A DNA stretch of 64,000 nucleotides from the NCBI GenBank assembly GCA_963781065.1, contig CAWAET010000006.1, positions 1-64,000 of the forward strand, written 5' to 3'. Below the pieces are notes generated by a model, which worked only from the letters and a program-made list of their open reading frames with translations, had not been told where the DNA came from and made no database searches. Origin of the DNA: CALZJC01 sp963781065. Lineage in GTDB: Bacteria > Acidobacteriota > Thermoanaerobaculia > Multivoradales > JAHEKO01. Below are positions 36,836 to 45,484 of the stretch, in pieces. Position 1 is the first letter of the stretch, and every line of letters begins with the position of its first letter. The position numbers were made by a program, and so were the translations under genes.

Positions 36836-37609
36836 ATGATCAGCAGCCGCAGCAACCCGACGATCCGGCGCCTGCGCCGGCTGTACCACGAGCGCGGCGA
36901 CGAAACGGTGCTCGAGGGACCCGACCTGATCGTCGAGGCGGCGGCGGCCGGCATCGTCCTCGAGACCGTGCTGGTCACCCCCCGATTCCTCGCCGGGGCC
37001 GAAGCCCGCCGCCTGCAGGACCTCCTGGCGCGGCCGCCGCAGACCGTCTCCGCCGCCCTGATGAACGAGCTCACCGATGCCGACAGCCCGCGTGGCGTGG
37101 TGGCCGTGGCGCGGCTGCCACGGACCGGAGTCGGCGAGCTGACCCCGGCGGACGGGGTCTACCTCTTTCTCGACGGCATCCAGCAGCCGGCCAACCTGGG
37201 CGCCCTGGCCCGGGTCGCCGAGGCCGCGGGCGCCCGGGCTCTGGCCCTGGCCCCCGGCTCGGTCCACCCCAACCACCCACGGGCGCTGCGGGCTTCAGCC
37301 GGCAGCCTGTTGCGCCTGCCCGTGGCCGTGGGCGTCGAACCGGCCGCCCTGGCCGGCCGGCTGGCCGCTCACGGGCACCACTGGATCGCGCTCGAGCCGA
37401 GCGGCGGAGTCGACCTGTGGCAGACGGAGCTGCCCCACAACGTCGTCCTGGCGCTGGGGGCCGAGGGGCCGGGGCTCACTCCCGCAGCCGCCGGGCTGGC
37501 CGAACTTCGCCTGCGGGTCGACATGGCGGCGCCGGTCGAGTCGCTCAACGTCGCGGTAGCCGCTGCGCTGGTGCTCTTCGAGCTGCGCCGTCGTCGCGCG
37601 AGCCAGTAG
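36836..37609 (+). CDS. SpoU/TrmH-family RNA 2'-O-methyltransferase
   Basis: The 257-residue protein has an N-terminal substrate-binding domain (NPTIRRLRRLYHERGDETVL) and a C-terminal SPOUT knot. SPOUT motifs are seen as LDGIQQPANLGALARVAEA (motif 1), LALGAEGPGL (motif 2) and VDMAAPVESLNVAVAAALVL (motif 3). It methylates a ribose 2'-OH in rRNA or tRNA using SAM; the target cannot be named. It lies divergent from the DUF84 gene. Confidence 0.9.
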   Translation: MISSRSNPTIRRLRRLYHERGDETVLEGPDLIVEAAAAGIVLETVLVTPRFLAGAEARRLQDLLARPPQTVSAALMNELTDADSPRGVVAVARLPRTGVGELTPADGVYLFLDGIQQPANLGALARVAEAAGARALALAPGSVHPNHPRALRASAGSLLRLPVAVGVEPAALAGRLAAHGHHWIALEPSGGVDLWQTELPHNVVLALGAEGPGLTPAAAGLAELRLRVDMAAPVESLNVAVAAALVLFELRRRRASQ

Positions 37610-37679
37610 CCCTGCACCTGGCGGCGGCTCGCCGCTGCGCCGCCGTAACTACCTGACTCTACAGAGCTTGTGCGGTCTC

Positions 37680-38654
37680 TCAGGTCTCGCCCAGCGCGGC
37701 GGTGATCTCCGGAACGATTTCGTGCAGATCGCCGACGATGCCGTAGTCGGCCAGCGAGAAGATCGGCGCCCCCGGGTCCTTGTTGATCGCCACCACCACC
37801 CGCGAGCCCTTCATGCCCACCAGGTGCTGGATGGCGCCCGAGATGCCGACGCCGAGATACAGCTTTGGCGCCACCGTCTGGCCGCTCGAGCCGATCTGCC
37901 GCTCACGCTTCAGCCAACCGCTGTCGATGACCGGCCGGCTGGCACCGATCTCCGCACCCAGGGCCTTGGCAAGCTCCTGGACGATCGGCAGGTTCTCTTC
38001 CTTGCCGATGCCGCGGCCGACGGCGACGATGATCTGGGCCTGCGACAGGTCGACCTCCTGCGGGCCGGCCTCCTCGACTCCCAGCACCTGCCGATCCGGA
38101 GCCGGCTCGCCGTCGAGGGGCCGCACCGGCGGCGCCTCGCCGCCGCGGGCCACGGCGTCGGCGGCAAAGGCGCCGGATTGCAGGCTGACCAGGACCGTCC
38201 CCGCGCCGCGGGCCGCGACCTCGGCCTGGAGCTTGCCGCCGAGCACCGGCCGCCGCCAGACCAGCCGGTCGTCACGGCGGGTGAACGAGACGGCCTCGGG
38301 GACCAGGGCGGCGCCGCTGGCTTGAGCCAGCCGCGGTACGTACTCCACCGACTGGTAGGTGTGGGGGAACAGGACCAGCTCCGGCGCCTCGGCGGCGATG
38401 GCCGCCTTCAGGACGCCGATGTAGCCGCCCGGCGTGTAGTCGGCGAGGCCCTCCGCCACGGCCAGGCGAACCGCCTTCACGGCCACGTTGCCCAGCTCTG
38501 CGACGACGGCCTCGGCATCGCTGCCGCCGAGCACCAGGACCTCGACCTCGGCGCCGAGCTCGCCGGCGAGCTGCTGGCCCGCGGCCAGCGCCTCGAGGCT
38601 CATCTTGTGGAGCTTGCCCTGCCGGTGCTGCGCTACGACCCAGATTGTCGTCAT
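37680..38654 (-). CDS. etfA: Electron transfer flavoprotein subunit alpha
   Basis: ETF carries electrons from acyl-CoA dehydrogenases to the respiratory chain. The 324-residue subunit has the N-terminal alpha/beta domain (TIWVVAQHRQGKLHKMSLEAL) and the FAD-binding C-terminal domain, VAVGRGIGKEENLPIVQEL, then GSSGQTVAPKLYLGVGISGA and INKDPGAPIFSLADYGIVGD. It follows etfB with an ATGA overlap. A 70-base gap separates it from the converging methyltransferase gene. Confidence 0.96.
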   Translation of the reverse strand: MTTIWVVAQHRQGKLHKMSLEALAAGQQLAGELGAEVEVLVLGGSDAEAVVAELGNVAVKAVRLAVAEGLADYTPGGYIGVLKAAIAAEAPELVLFPHTYQSVEYVPRLAQASGAALVPEAVSFTRRDDRLVWRRPVLGGKLQAEVAARGAGTVLVSLQSGAFAADAVARGGEAPPVRPLDGEPAPDRQVLGVEEAGPQEVDLSQAQIIVAVGRGIGKEENLPIVQELAKALGAEIGASRPVIDSGWLKRERQIGSSGQTVAPKLYLGVGISGAIQHLVGMKGSRVVVAINKDPGAPIFSLADYGIVGDLHEIVPEITAALGET

Positions 38655-39448
38655 TCGATCACCTTCGCTTCCCGTCGCAAGAGTTCCACCAGTTCGCGCG
38701 CGACCGCCCCCGGCTCGCCCTCGAGCATCTTGGCCCCGGCGCCGGAATCCGGAAAGGAGATGCCCAGCACCTCCAGCCGCGACGCCGCCGCGCCGACATC
38801 CCCGGGCTCGAGCCCCAGATCGGCCGGCCCGGGGCTGGCGATCTCCTTGCGCTTCGCCTGCATGATGCCGCGCAGCGAGGCGTAGCGCGGATGGTTGATG
38901 CCCGCCTGAACCTCGATCACCGCCGGCAGCTCGATCCGCAGCAGCTCGTTGAGCCCACTCTCCATCTCGCGGGTGACCTTCAACGAGCGGCCGCCGTCTT
39001 CGGGCTCGACCCCCATCACCAGCCAGGCGTAGGGCCAGCCGAGATGGCCGGCGATGATGCTGCCAGTGGCGCCGAAGCCGGTGTCGTCGGACTGCGAGCC
39101 GGTCAGCACCAGGTCGAACTGGTCGCGGCCGATGGCGGCGGCCAGCGCGCGCCCGGTGGCCAAGGCGTCGCCGCCCTGAAACGCCTCGTCCTCGAGGTGT
39201 ACGGCTTTGGCGGCGCCAACCGCCAGGGCCTTGCGCAGCGCCTCGCGCACCCGCGCCGGGCCGAGCGAGAAGACCACCACCTCGCCCTCGGAGGCCTCGG
39301 CGAGGCGCAGTCCCTCCTCGAGGGCGTACTCGTCGCTCTCGTTGATGACGAACGGCAGATCGGCCTCCTCGATCCACTGCCCGTCGGCGGCTATCTTCAT
39401 TCTGGCCTCGGTGTCCGGAACCTGCTTGATGCAGACCGCGATTCGCAT
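38651..39448 (-). CDS. etfB: Electron transfer flavoprotein subunit beta
   Basis: The 265-residue protein starts at ATG 39448 (MRIAVCIKQVPDTEARMKI). It carries the signature VINESDEYALEEGLRLAE, the AMP-binding region LTGSQSDDTGFGATGSIIAG and VTREMESGLNELLRIELPAV. It forms the heterodimer with EtfA, whose gene overlaps its stop. A preceding frame to 39586 lacks homologous sequence. Confidence 0.96.
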   Translation of the reverse strand: MRIAVCIKQVPDTEARMKIAADGQWIEEADLPFVINESDEYALEEGLRLAEASEGEVVVFSLGPARVREALRKALAVGAAKAVHLEDEAFQGGDALATGRALAAAIGRDQFDLVLTGSQSDDTGFGATGSIIAGHLGWPYAWLVMGVEPEDGGRSLKVTREMESGLNELLRIELPAVIEVQAGINHPRYASLRGIMQAKRKEIASPGPADLGLEPGDVGAAASRLEVLGISFPDSGAGAKMLEGEPGAVARELVELLRREAKVIE

Positions 39449-39642
39449 CTGACTGTGCCCTCCTTGATGACGCCTCGAACTGGGCGCGCCACGACGATAT
39501 GCAAGGGCGATCGGAACCGTCAAGCAGGATCCCCCGCAATCGGGTGGGCATCGCCGGGGGGCCTGGGCCGGCGGCGGCGGCGGCACCGCCCGCCGGCTTG
39601 CTGTTGGAAGGCGCGGCGGGGCGTGCTAGGTTGCAGCCGCCA

Positions 39643-40368
39643 ATGTTCGTCCTGATCCAGACTCTGGCCCAGATGCCGGCCTCGGCCCGGCCCGGCCTGC
39701 TGCAGATGTTCCTCCACGCCGGCCCGGTGGGCTGGATCGTCGCCGGCGTCCTGGTGCTGCTGTCGCTCGGTTCCTGGGCGATCATGATCGGCAAGTTCTT
39801 CCACTTCCGACGCGCGGCGCGCCAGTCGGAGGAGTTCCTCGACCAGTTCCGCGGCAGTCAGCGGTTCAGCGAGGTCAACAGCGCCGCCGGCCGGCTCCCC
39901 TCCTCGCCGCTGGTCGGGATCTTCCAGGCCGGCTATGTCGAGATCGACGCCCAGGTGAAGGTGGCGCGGCAGGCGGGCGACCCCGAGCCGGGCGGCTACC
40001 GCATTCGATCGCTCGCCGGCCTCGAGCGCAGCCTGCGGCGGGCGGCCGGCGCCGAGGTGGCGCTGCTGGCTCGTAACTCGGGCTTCCTCGCGACCACGGC
40101 GGCCGCCGGTCCCTTCATCGGCCTGTTTGGCACGGTCTGGGGCATCATGATCGCCTTCCAGGACATCGGCCTCACCGGTTCGACCTCGCTGGTGGCGGTG
40201 GCGCCGGGCATCGCCGAGGCGCTGATCAACACCGCCCTCGGGCTGGGCGCCGCGATCCCGGCGCTGATGGGCTACAACTACTTCTCCAACCGGGTGCGTC
40301 AGTTTCGCCACGAGATGGAGGACTTCGTCCTCGAGATGATCAACCTGGCGGAGCGCAACTTCACCTAG
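39643..40368 (+). CDS. tolQ: TolQ/ExbB-type proton-channel protein
   Basis: From ATG 39643 the 241-residue protein has three transmembrane helices: WIVAGVLVLLSLGSWAIMIG, the pore helices FLATTAAAGPFIGLFGTVWG and TALGLGAAIPALMGYNYF. The MotA/ExbB signature GTVWGIMIAFQDIG follows the second helix. TolQ with TolR uses the proton gradient to energise TolA. First gene of tolQRAB-pal-cpoB; TolQ is preferred to ExbB because of these neighbours. Confidence 0.93.
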   Translation: MFVLIQTLAQMPASARPGLLQMFLHAGPVGWIVAGVLVLLSLGSWAIMIGKFFHFRRAARQSEEFLDQFRGSQRFSEVNSAAGRLPSSPLVGIFQAGYVEIDAQVKVARQAGDPEPGGYRIRSLAGLERSLRRAAGAEVALLARNSGFLATTAAAGPFIGLFGTVWGIMIAFQDIGLTGSTSLVAVAPGIAEALINTALGLGAAIPALMGYNYFSNRVRQFRHEMEDFVLEMINLAERNFT

Positions 40369-40424
40369 CCGGCCCGGTTCCCCGCGCCACCCCCACCCCA
40401 CCCGCTCCCCAAGGAGGTCCAGCC

Positions 40425-40853
40425 ATGGCGGCGTTCTCCGGCCCATCAGTAGAGCAGGACGATCCGGTACTCGCCGAGATCAACGTCACGCCGCTGGTCG
40501 ACGTGATGCTGGTGCTGCTGATCATCTTCATGATCACGGCACCGATGTTGCATCAGGGCATCGAAGTGGCCCTGCCCCAAGCCGACTCCGAGACCCTGCC
40601 CATGCGGGTGGACGATCCGCTGGTCCTGTCGATCAACCTCGACGGCCTGGTCTACGTGCAATCCGATCCGGTGCACCCCAGCCAGCTGGTGGAACGGCTG
40701 TTGCCGCTGCTCGAGGCGCGCGGAGACAAGGCGGTCTTCCTCAAGGGGGATCGCCAGCTCGCCTACGGCAAGGTCATCGAGGTCCTGGACATCCTGCACC
40801 GCGGCGGCATCACCCAGATCGGCATGGTCACCGAGCGGCCCCGCGGGTCCTGA
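40425..40853 (+). CDS. tolR: TolR/ExbD-type protein
   Basis: The 142-residue protein has a short cytoplasmic N-terminus, one membrane helix (LVDVMLVLLIIFMITAPML) with the essential Asp of the INVTPLVDVMLV motif, and a periplasmic domain (VYVQSDPVHPSQLVERLLPL). It partners TolQ. A strong AAGGAGG ribosome site precedes it. Confidence 0.93.
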   Translation: MAAFSGPSVEQDDPVLAEINVTPLVDVMLVLLIIFMITAPMLHQGIEVALPQADSETLPMRVDDPLVLSINLDGLVYVQSDPVHPSQLVERLLPLLEARGDKAVFLKGDRQLAYGKVIEVLDILHRGGITQIGMVTERPRGS

Positions 40854-40867
40854 GGACGGCGAACGGG

Positions 40868-41617
40868 ATGCAAGTAGCGGTCGACGCGGTCCTCGCCGAG
40901 CGGGCGCGCCTGGTGCGGGCCGGAGCCCGGGTCCGCATCGGCGGCTCGCTGCTGGTGCATCTCCTGATCGCCGCGGCCTGCGCGGTGGCGCCGCTGCTGG
41001 CGGCGCAGAGCGCCAGCGAGATGCCGGAGTTCGTGCCGGTCTACGTGGTGCCGGCCCAGGCGCTCGGCGTGCGCGAACCGACACCGGCGCCGCGTGAGGC
41101 GCGGCCGGAGCCGCCGGCGCCGGAGCCGCAGACCCCCAGCCCGGTCGCGGAGGAGCCGGAGACCGAGCCGGAGCCGGCGCCCGCCATGCCCTCCCCCGAG
41201 CCGCGGCGCAAGAAGCCCCCGGCGGCCAAGCCGGCGGCCGCCGCGCCCGCCACCAGCGGCGAGCTGGGACGCCGCCAGGGCTCCCCCACCGGCAGCAGCA
41301 CCGGCTCGTCGCCGTTCGGCGCCGACAGCGTCAGCTTCGCCGATCAGAATTTCACCTACGGCTACTACATCGACCAGATGCTGTCGATGATCCACGCCCA
41401 GTGGCAACGTCCCGCCCTCGGCGCCGACGTCGAGGCGGCGATCTTCTTCCGTATCGGCCGCGACGGCACCGTTTCGGACCTGAGGGTGGTCGACTCTTCC
41501 GGCTTCAACGTGTTCGATCTTGCCGGGCTGCGGGCGGTCACCCAGGCATCGCCCCTGCCCCGGCTGCCGGTCAGCTATCCGCAGAGCTCGCTGGCGGTCA
41601 AGCTGATCCTTCGTTAG
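40868..41617 (+). CDS. tolA: TolA/TonB-like envelope-spanning protein
   Basis: The 249-residue protein has a membrane helix near residues 20-45 (SLLVHLLIAAACAVAPLLA), a Pro/Glu/Ala-rich stiff linker (60-130) with EPEPAPAMPSPEPRRKKP, and a TonB_C/TolA-type C-terminal domain (YIDQMLSMIHAQWQR, GTVSDLRVVDSSGFNVFDLA). It is shorter than E. coli TolA (421 aa) because the linker is Pro-rich rather than a long helix. Position between tolR and tolB supports the TolA role. Confidence 0.88.
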   Translation: MQVAVDAVLAERARLVRAGARVRIGGSLLVHLLIAAACAVAPLLAAQSASEMPEFVPVYVVPAQALGVREPTPAPREARPEPPAPEPQTPSPVAEEPETEPEPAPAMPSPEPRRKKPPAAKPAAAAPATSGELGRRQGSPTGSSTGSSPFGADSVSFADQNFTYGYYIDQMLSMIHAQWQRPALGADVEAAIFFRIGRDGTVSDLRVVDSSGFNVFDLAGLRAVTQASPLPRLPVSYPQSSLAVKLILR

Positions 41618-41630
41618 TGAGGAGACCCTG

Positions 41631-43004
41631 ATGGTCGCGAAACCCCGAACCGCCATTTTCGGCACTGCCCTGAGCGGTCTGCTGGCCCTGCTGGCCTCGG
41701 CCGGCACAGCCCTTGCCGAGCCCCAGAACACGGACGACTCGCGGCCGGACATCGTCGTCACCCTGAGCGGTGCCCAGCGGCCGCAGGTCCGGCTCGCCAT
41801 CCCCGCCGCCGCCGTCAGCGGCACCGCCGGGGCCGAGAGCGCCGCCACGGTCGGCGAGGTGGAAGCCACCCTGCGCGCCGATCTCGACAGCAGCCGCATC
41901 TTCGTCATCCAGGGCCCGGCAGAGCTGGCGGTGATCGAGCTGACCGGCGACGAGCCGCGCGACCGCGAGCTCTACCGTTCGCTGGGCAACGAGGTCGTGC
42001 TCAAGATGGACCTGAGCCTGGAGGGCGACCGGCTGGCGCTCGAGGGGCGAGTGGTGGACCTCGAGAGCGGCCAGACGGTCCTCGGCAAGCGCTACCGGGG
42101 CGAGCTGGCCCTGGCGCGCCGCATCGCCCACACGCTGGCGGACGAAATCGTGCAGTACTTCTCACAGCAGCCCGGCATCGCCCTGTCGACCATCGCCTTC
42201 GTCTCCGACCGGCAGGCGCCCTACGAGGTCAAGGAGATCTACCTGATGGACTACGACGGGTGGAACCAGCGCCCCGTCACCGCCCATCGCTCACTCTCCC
42301 TCGCCCCCGACTGGAGCCCCGACGGCCAGCTGCTGGCGTATGTCACCTATGTCCGGGGCTCGCCCGGCATCTTCGTCGCCGACTTCAACCGCAACGGCGA
42401 GAAGCGCGCCCTGGTCACCGACGGCACGCTCAACAGCTCGCCCAGCTTCGCCCCGGACGGCCGGCGGTTCGCCCTGACCCGCGCGACCGGGGCCAGTGCC
42501 GACATCTACGTCGCGAACAGCGCCGGCGGCGGCATGCGTCAACTCACCTATTCGCCCGGCATCGACACCAGCCCGGCCTGGAGCCCCAGCGGGCGCGAGA
42601 TCGCCTTCACCTCGAGCCGCTCGGGCAGTCCGCAGATCTACGTCATGGACTCGGAGGGCGCCAATCTGCGCCGCGTCTCCACCCAGGGTAGCTACAACGA
42701 CGGCGCCGCCTGGAGCCCGGACGGCACCCGTCTGGCCTACGCCAGCCGCCGCAACGGCACCTTCAACATCGCCATCACCGACCTGGTGACCCTGGAGACC
42801 TCGCTGATCACCCGCGGCGCCAGCAGCGACGAATCGCCGGTCTACTCGCCGGACGGGCGCAAGATCGGCTTCGCCTCGACCCGCAGCTACGGCTCGCGCC
42901 GAGAGACGCAGATCTATGTCGTCGACGTCGACGGGGGCAACCTGAAACAGCTGACGCGTGAGGGCAACAACTACTCGCCGGCCTGGTCGCGCCGGCGGCC
43001 GTGA
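41631..43004 (+). CDS. tolB: Tol-Pal system beta-propeller protein TolB
   Basis: TolB is periplasmic and binds Pal and TolA. The 457-residue protein has a signal peptide (GLLALLASAGTALAEP), an N-terminal alpha/beta domain (ATLRADLDSSRIFVIQGPAE) and a six-bladed propeller of PD40 repeats, e.g. LAPDWSPDGQLLAYVTY, TSPAWSPSGREIAFTSSRSG and GAAWSPDGTRLAYASRRNG. Length is normal. It lies 13 bases after tolA. Confidence 0.96.
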   Translation: MVAKPRTAIFGTALSGLLALLASAGTALAEPQNTDDSRPDIVVTLSGAQRPQVRLAIPAAAVSGTAGAESAATVGEVEATLRADLDSSRIFVIQGPAELAVIELTGDEPRDRELYRSLGNEVVLKMDLSLEGDRLALEGRVVDLESGQTVLGKRYRGELALARRIAHTLADEIVQYFSQQPGIALSTIAFVSDRQAPYEVKEIYLMDYDGWNQRPVTAHRSLSLAPDWSPDGQLLAYVTYVRGSPGIFVADFNRNGEKRALVTDGTLNSSPSFAPDGRRFALTRATGASADIYVANSAGGGMRQLTYSPGIDTSPAWSPSGREIAFTSSRSGSPQIYVMDSEGANLRRVSTQGSYNDGAAWSPDGTRLAYASRRNGTFNIAITDLVTLETSLITRGASSDESPVYSPDGRKIGFASTRSYGSRRETQIYVVDVDGGNLKQLTREGNNYSPAWSRRRP

Positions 43005-43047
43005 GCGCGATTGCTGGAGAAAAACGGGCCAGCAGCACCTGAGAATG

Positions 43048-43076
43048 TTGTACCGCTCGTAACACTCTGCTACAGT
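43048..43076 (+). promoter_or_regulatory. Candidate promoter for pal-cpoB
   Basis: TTGTAC at 43048-43053 and TACAGT at 43071-43076 are spaced by 17 bases in the 151-base gap after tolB. It would give pal and cpoB their own transcript besides read-through. Confidence 0.5.
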
Positions 43077-43155
43077 ACGGCCGCTTTCAGGGCTTTTTTG
43101 GTGAAAGCAGGGTTTCCACGCGCTTGCCAATTCCGCGATCGAAGGAGAGAGGGTT

Positions 43156-43710
43156 ATGAGCCGTACTCGGATGCTGTCGGCGATAGGCCTGGTGGGTCTG
43201 TCGCTCTTGGTCATCGGTTGTCCCAAGAAGGCGCCTGAAGCGCCGCCGCCGCCGCCGCCGCCGGTTACCGTGCCGCCGCCACCGGCGGTCGCGCCGCCAC
43301 CGGCACCGGTCGTCGACGAGACGCCCGACCCGTGGGATGCCGAGCTCGAAGAGATCCAGATGAAGGCCGAGCGCGACGGGCTGCTGGGCGACGTCTACTT
43401 CGACTTCGACAAGTTCGACCTGCGGCCGGAAGCGCGCGAGCGGCTGGCGAAGAACGCCCAGTTCATGCAGGCCCACCCGAACTTCTCGTTCACCGTGGAA
43501 GGCCACTGCGACGAGCGCGGCACCAACGAGTACAACATCACGCTGGGTGGCAGCCGCAACGCCGCGGCAACCGGCTACCTCTCGAGCCTCGGCGTCGGCA
43601 ACTCGCTGCGCCCCGTAAGCTACGGCGAGGAACGCCCGGTCTGCACCGAGAGCAGCGAGGCCTGCTGGCAGCGCAATCGCCGCGTCCGCTTCGTCGTCAC
43701 CGGCAAGTAG
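43156..43710 (+). CDS. pal: Peptidoglycan-associated lipoprotein Pal
   Basis: The 184-residue protein has a lipobox (LSLLVIGCPKK; Cys about 24), a run of prolines (residues 32-60) and an OmpA-like peptidoglycan-binding domain. The domain motifs are DVYFDFDKFDLRPEARERL, VEGHCDERGTNEYNITLGG (the Asp and Arg that bind diaminopimelate) and NRRVRFVV. The poly-Pro spacer is longer than in E. coli. A good AAGGAGAGAG site precedes the ATG. Confidence 0.95.
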   Translation: MSRTRMLSAIGLVGLSLLVIGCPKKAPEAPPPPPPPVTVPPPPAVAPPPAPVVDETPDPWDAELEEIQMKAERDGLLGDVYFDFDKFDLRPEARERLAKNAQFMQAHPNFSFTVEGHCDERGTNEYNITLGGSRNAAATGYLSSLGVGNSLRPVSYGEERPVCTESSEACWQRNRRVRFVVTGK

Positions 43711-43720
43711 GCTTCGGCAC

Positions 43721-44530
43721 GTGCGTCGATTCCCACTTCTCGCCGCTTGCGCGGCGCTGGCGCTCGGCGCCGGCGCCTGCGTGAGCGGTGAGGACATCGC
43801 GGCGATCCAGAGCCAGCTCAGCGATATTCAGCGGCAGGTGCTGACGCTGCAGCAGCAGAGCTCCAGCAAGCAGGAGGTCGAGCAGCTGCAGACCCAGATC
43901 GCCAGCCAGACCCAGGCGCTGATCAAGTCCGAGGCCGACGTCCAGGTCGCGTTGCGCGACCTGTCGACCCAGATCGACCAGCTGCAGGCCAATCTCGAGG
44001 ACACCAACTTCCGTCTGTCACAGCTGTCGCAGCAAATCGCCGCCACGAACCAGGAGCTCAACTCGGTGCGCTCGCTGCTCGGCGGCAGCGGGCTGGCCGC
44101 GCCCTCCTCGAGCGGCGGTTCGGTCGCTTCCACGTCCCAGACATCCGATCCCCAGGACCTTTACCAGTCGGCCTACAACGACTACCTGCGAGGCAATTAC
44201 GACCTGGCGGTGCGCGGCTTCAACGAGTATTTGCGCGCATTTCCCGACACCGAGCAGTCGGACAACGCGGCCTACTGGATCGGCGAGTGCTACTTCAGCC
44301 AGGGTCGCTACCGGCAGGCGATCGGCGAGTTCGACGAGATGCTCAACCGCTATCCGCGCAGCGACAAGCTCGCCAGCGCACTGCTCAAGAAGGGCTACGC
44401 CTATCTCGAGCTCAACCAGCGCGAGCAGGGCGTGGTCCAGCTCCAGCACGTATTGCGCCAGTACCCCGGCACCGACGAGGCCAACCTGGCCCGCCAGCGG
44501 CTGCGCGAAGTCGGGGTTGACGTTCGCTGA
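43721..44530 (+). CDS. cpoB: Cell division coordinator CpoB/YbgF
   Basis: CpoB links Tol-Pal to septal peptidoglycan synthesis. From GTG 43721 the 269-residue protein has a coiled-coil N-terminal part (IQSQLSDIQRQVLTLQQQS) and three C-terminal TPRs (DLYQSAYNDYLRGNYDLAV, AAYWIGECYFSQGRYRQAI, ALLKKGYAYLELNQREQG). The signal ends in LGAGACVSG, a lipobox, so the mature protein should be lipid-anchored, unlike soluble E. coli CpoB. It follows pal by ten bases. Confidence 0.92.
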   Translation: MRRFPLLAACAALALGAGACVSGEDIAAIQSQLSDIQRQVLTLQQQSSSKQEVEQLQTQIASQTQALIKSEADVQVALRDLSTQIDQLQANLEDTNFRLSQLSQQIAATNQELNSVRSLLGGSGLAAPSSSGGSVASTSQTSDPQDLYQSAYNDYLRGNYDLAVRGFNEYLRAFPDTEQSDNAAYWIGECYFSQGRYRQAIGEFDEMLNRYPRSDKLASALLKKGYAYLELNQREQGVVQLQHVLRQYPGTDEANLARQRLREVGVDVR

Positions 44531-44617
44531 TCCGAGCGGCTAGCATCCTCTCGGCGCGCCGCCTGGTGTGGCGCGCCGCACTTGTAACTGCCCCCGCCAC
44601 AGAAAGAGCCCAGCATC

Positions 44618-44881
44618 ATGGCCAACAACCCCTCCGCCATCAAGCGCAACCGTCAGAACGTCGTGCGCCGCGCGCGCAACCGCTCCCAGCGCTCCCACAT
44701 GCGCACTTCCATCAAGTCGCTGCGCCAGGCGATCGAGGCCGGCGACGCAGAGACCGCCAGGACCCTGCTGCCGACCACCCTCCAGGTGGTCGATGTCACC
44801 GCCCAGAAGGGCGGCATCCACGGCAACGCCGCGGCCCGGACCAAGTCCCGCCTCGAGCGCGCCGTCGCTGGGCTCGCGTAG
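44618..44881 (+). CDS. rpsT: Small ribosomal subunit protein bS20
   Basis: The 87-residue Lys/Arg-rich helical protein has the S20 pattern: MANNPSAIKRNRQNVVRRAR, SIKSLRQAIEAGDAETA, and QKGGIHGNAAARTKSRLERA. It is a single gene on the plus strand between cpoB and the convergent lptE. Confidence 0.96.
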   Translation: MANNPSAIKRNRQNVVRRARNRSQRSHMRTSIKSLRQAIEAGDAETARTLLPTTLQVVDVTAQKGGIHGNAAARTKSRLERAVAGLA

Positions 44882-44968
44882 CAAGATCCGCCGCCCCACC
44901 ACGAACCGCTATCGGGCGGGCCGTGGAACAGATTTCGCCCCGGCCGGCTGTAGTCTCCTGCCGCGGGC

Positions 44969-45484
44969 TCAGAAGCCTTCGAGCAGGTCGATCACGATGA
45001 CCTCGGCGAACTTCTGCGCCACCTCTTCGATCGCCTGATCCGAGCGGTCGAAGTAGTCGGCGGCCGAGATGTCGATCTCGTAGGTCTCGCGGAAACGGTA
45101 GCCGCTGCGGGCCCAAAGCGGCTCCTCGGCGCCAGGGCGGGAGAACTGCATGTCCGCGGTGATCTGGATCTCGTACTCGCGGCCGCGACCCTCGCCGCCG
45201 AAGGTGACCGGCCGCTCGGTGAATCCGGTGACGATGCCGGTCAGCACGGCATCGGCGCCGCGGCTGTCGTTGGTCAGGTTGAAGCGACGCCGCTTGACGA
45301 ACTCGTCGCCGATCGCCTGGGTCAACAGCAGATCGACCTGCGACCGGGTGGTGCGGTTGCCCAGCGGCTGGACGTAGACGTTCTCGATGTCCTCCGGCAG
45401 GCTGCTGGTCCGTCCTACCAGTCCGTAGCCGCAGCCGACGGCCAACGCCGCGGCGAGCATGAGAGCAACTCCCCTTCCGATCAT
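44969..45484 (-). CDS. lptE: LPS-assembly lipoprotein LptE
   Basis: LptE is the outer-membrane lipoprotein plug of LptD. The 171-residue protein has a lipobox (ALAVGCGYGLVG; Cys about 18), the typical PEDIENVYVQPLGNRTTRSQ after it, then LLTQAIGDEFVKRRRFNL and the beta strands TERPVTFGGEGRGREYEIQI. An ATG three bases earlier (45487) is possible, but the GGAGG site fits 45484 better. Its start overlaps the leuS stop, the same leuS-lptE order as in proteobacteria. Confidence 0.88.
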   Translation of the reverse strand: MIGRGVALMLAAALAVGCGYGLVGRTSSLPEDIENVYVQPLGNRTTRSQVDLLLTQAIGDEFVKRRRFNLTNDSRGADAVLTGIVTGFTERPVTFGGEGRGREYEIQITADMQFSRPGAEEPLWARSGYRFRETYEIDISAADYFDRSDQAIEEVAQKFAEVIVIDLLEGF

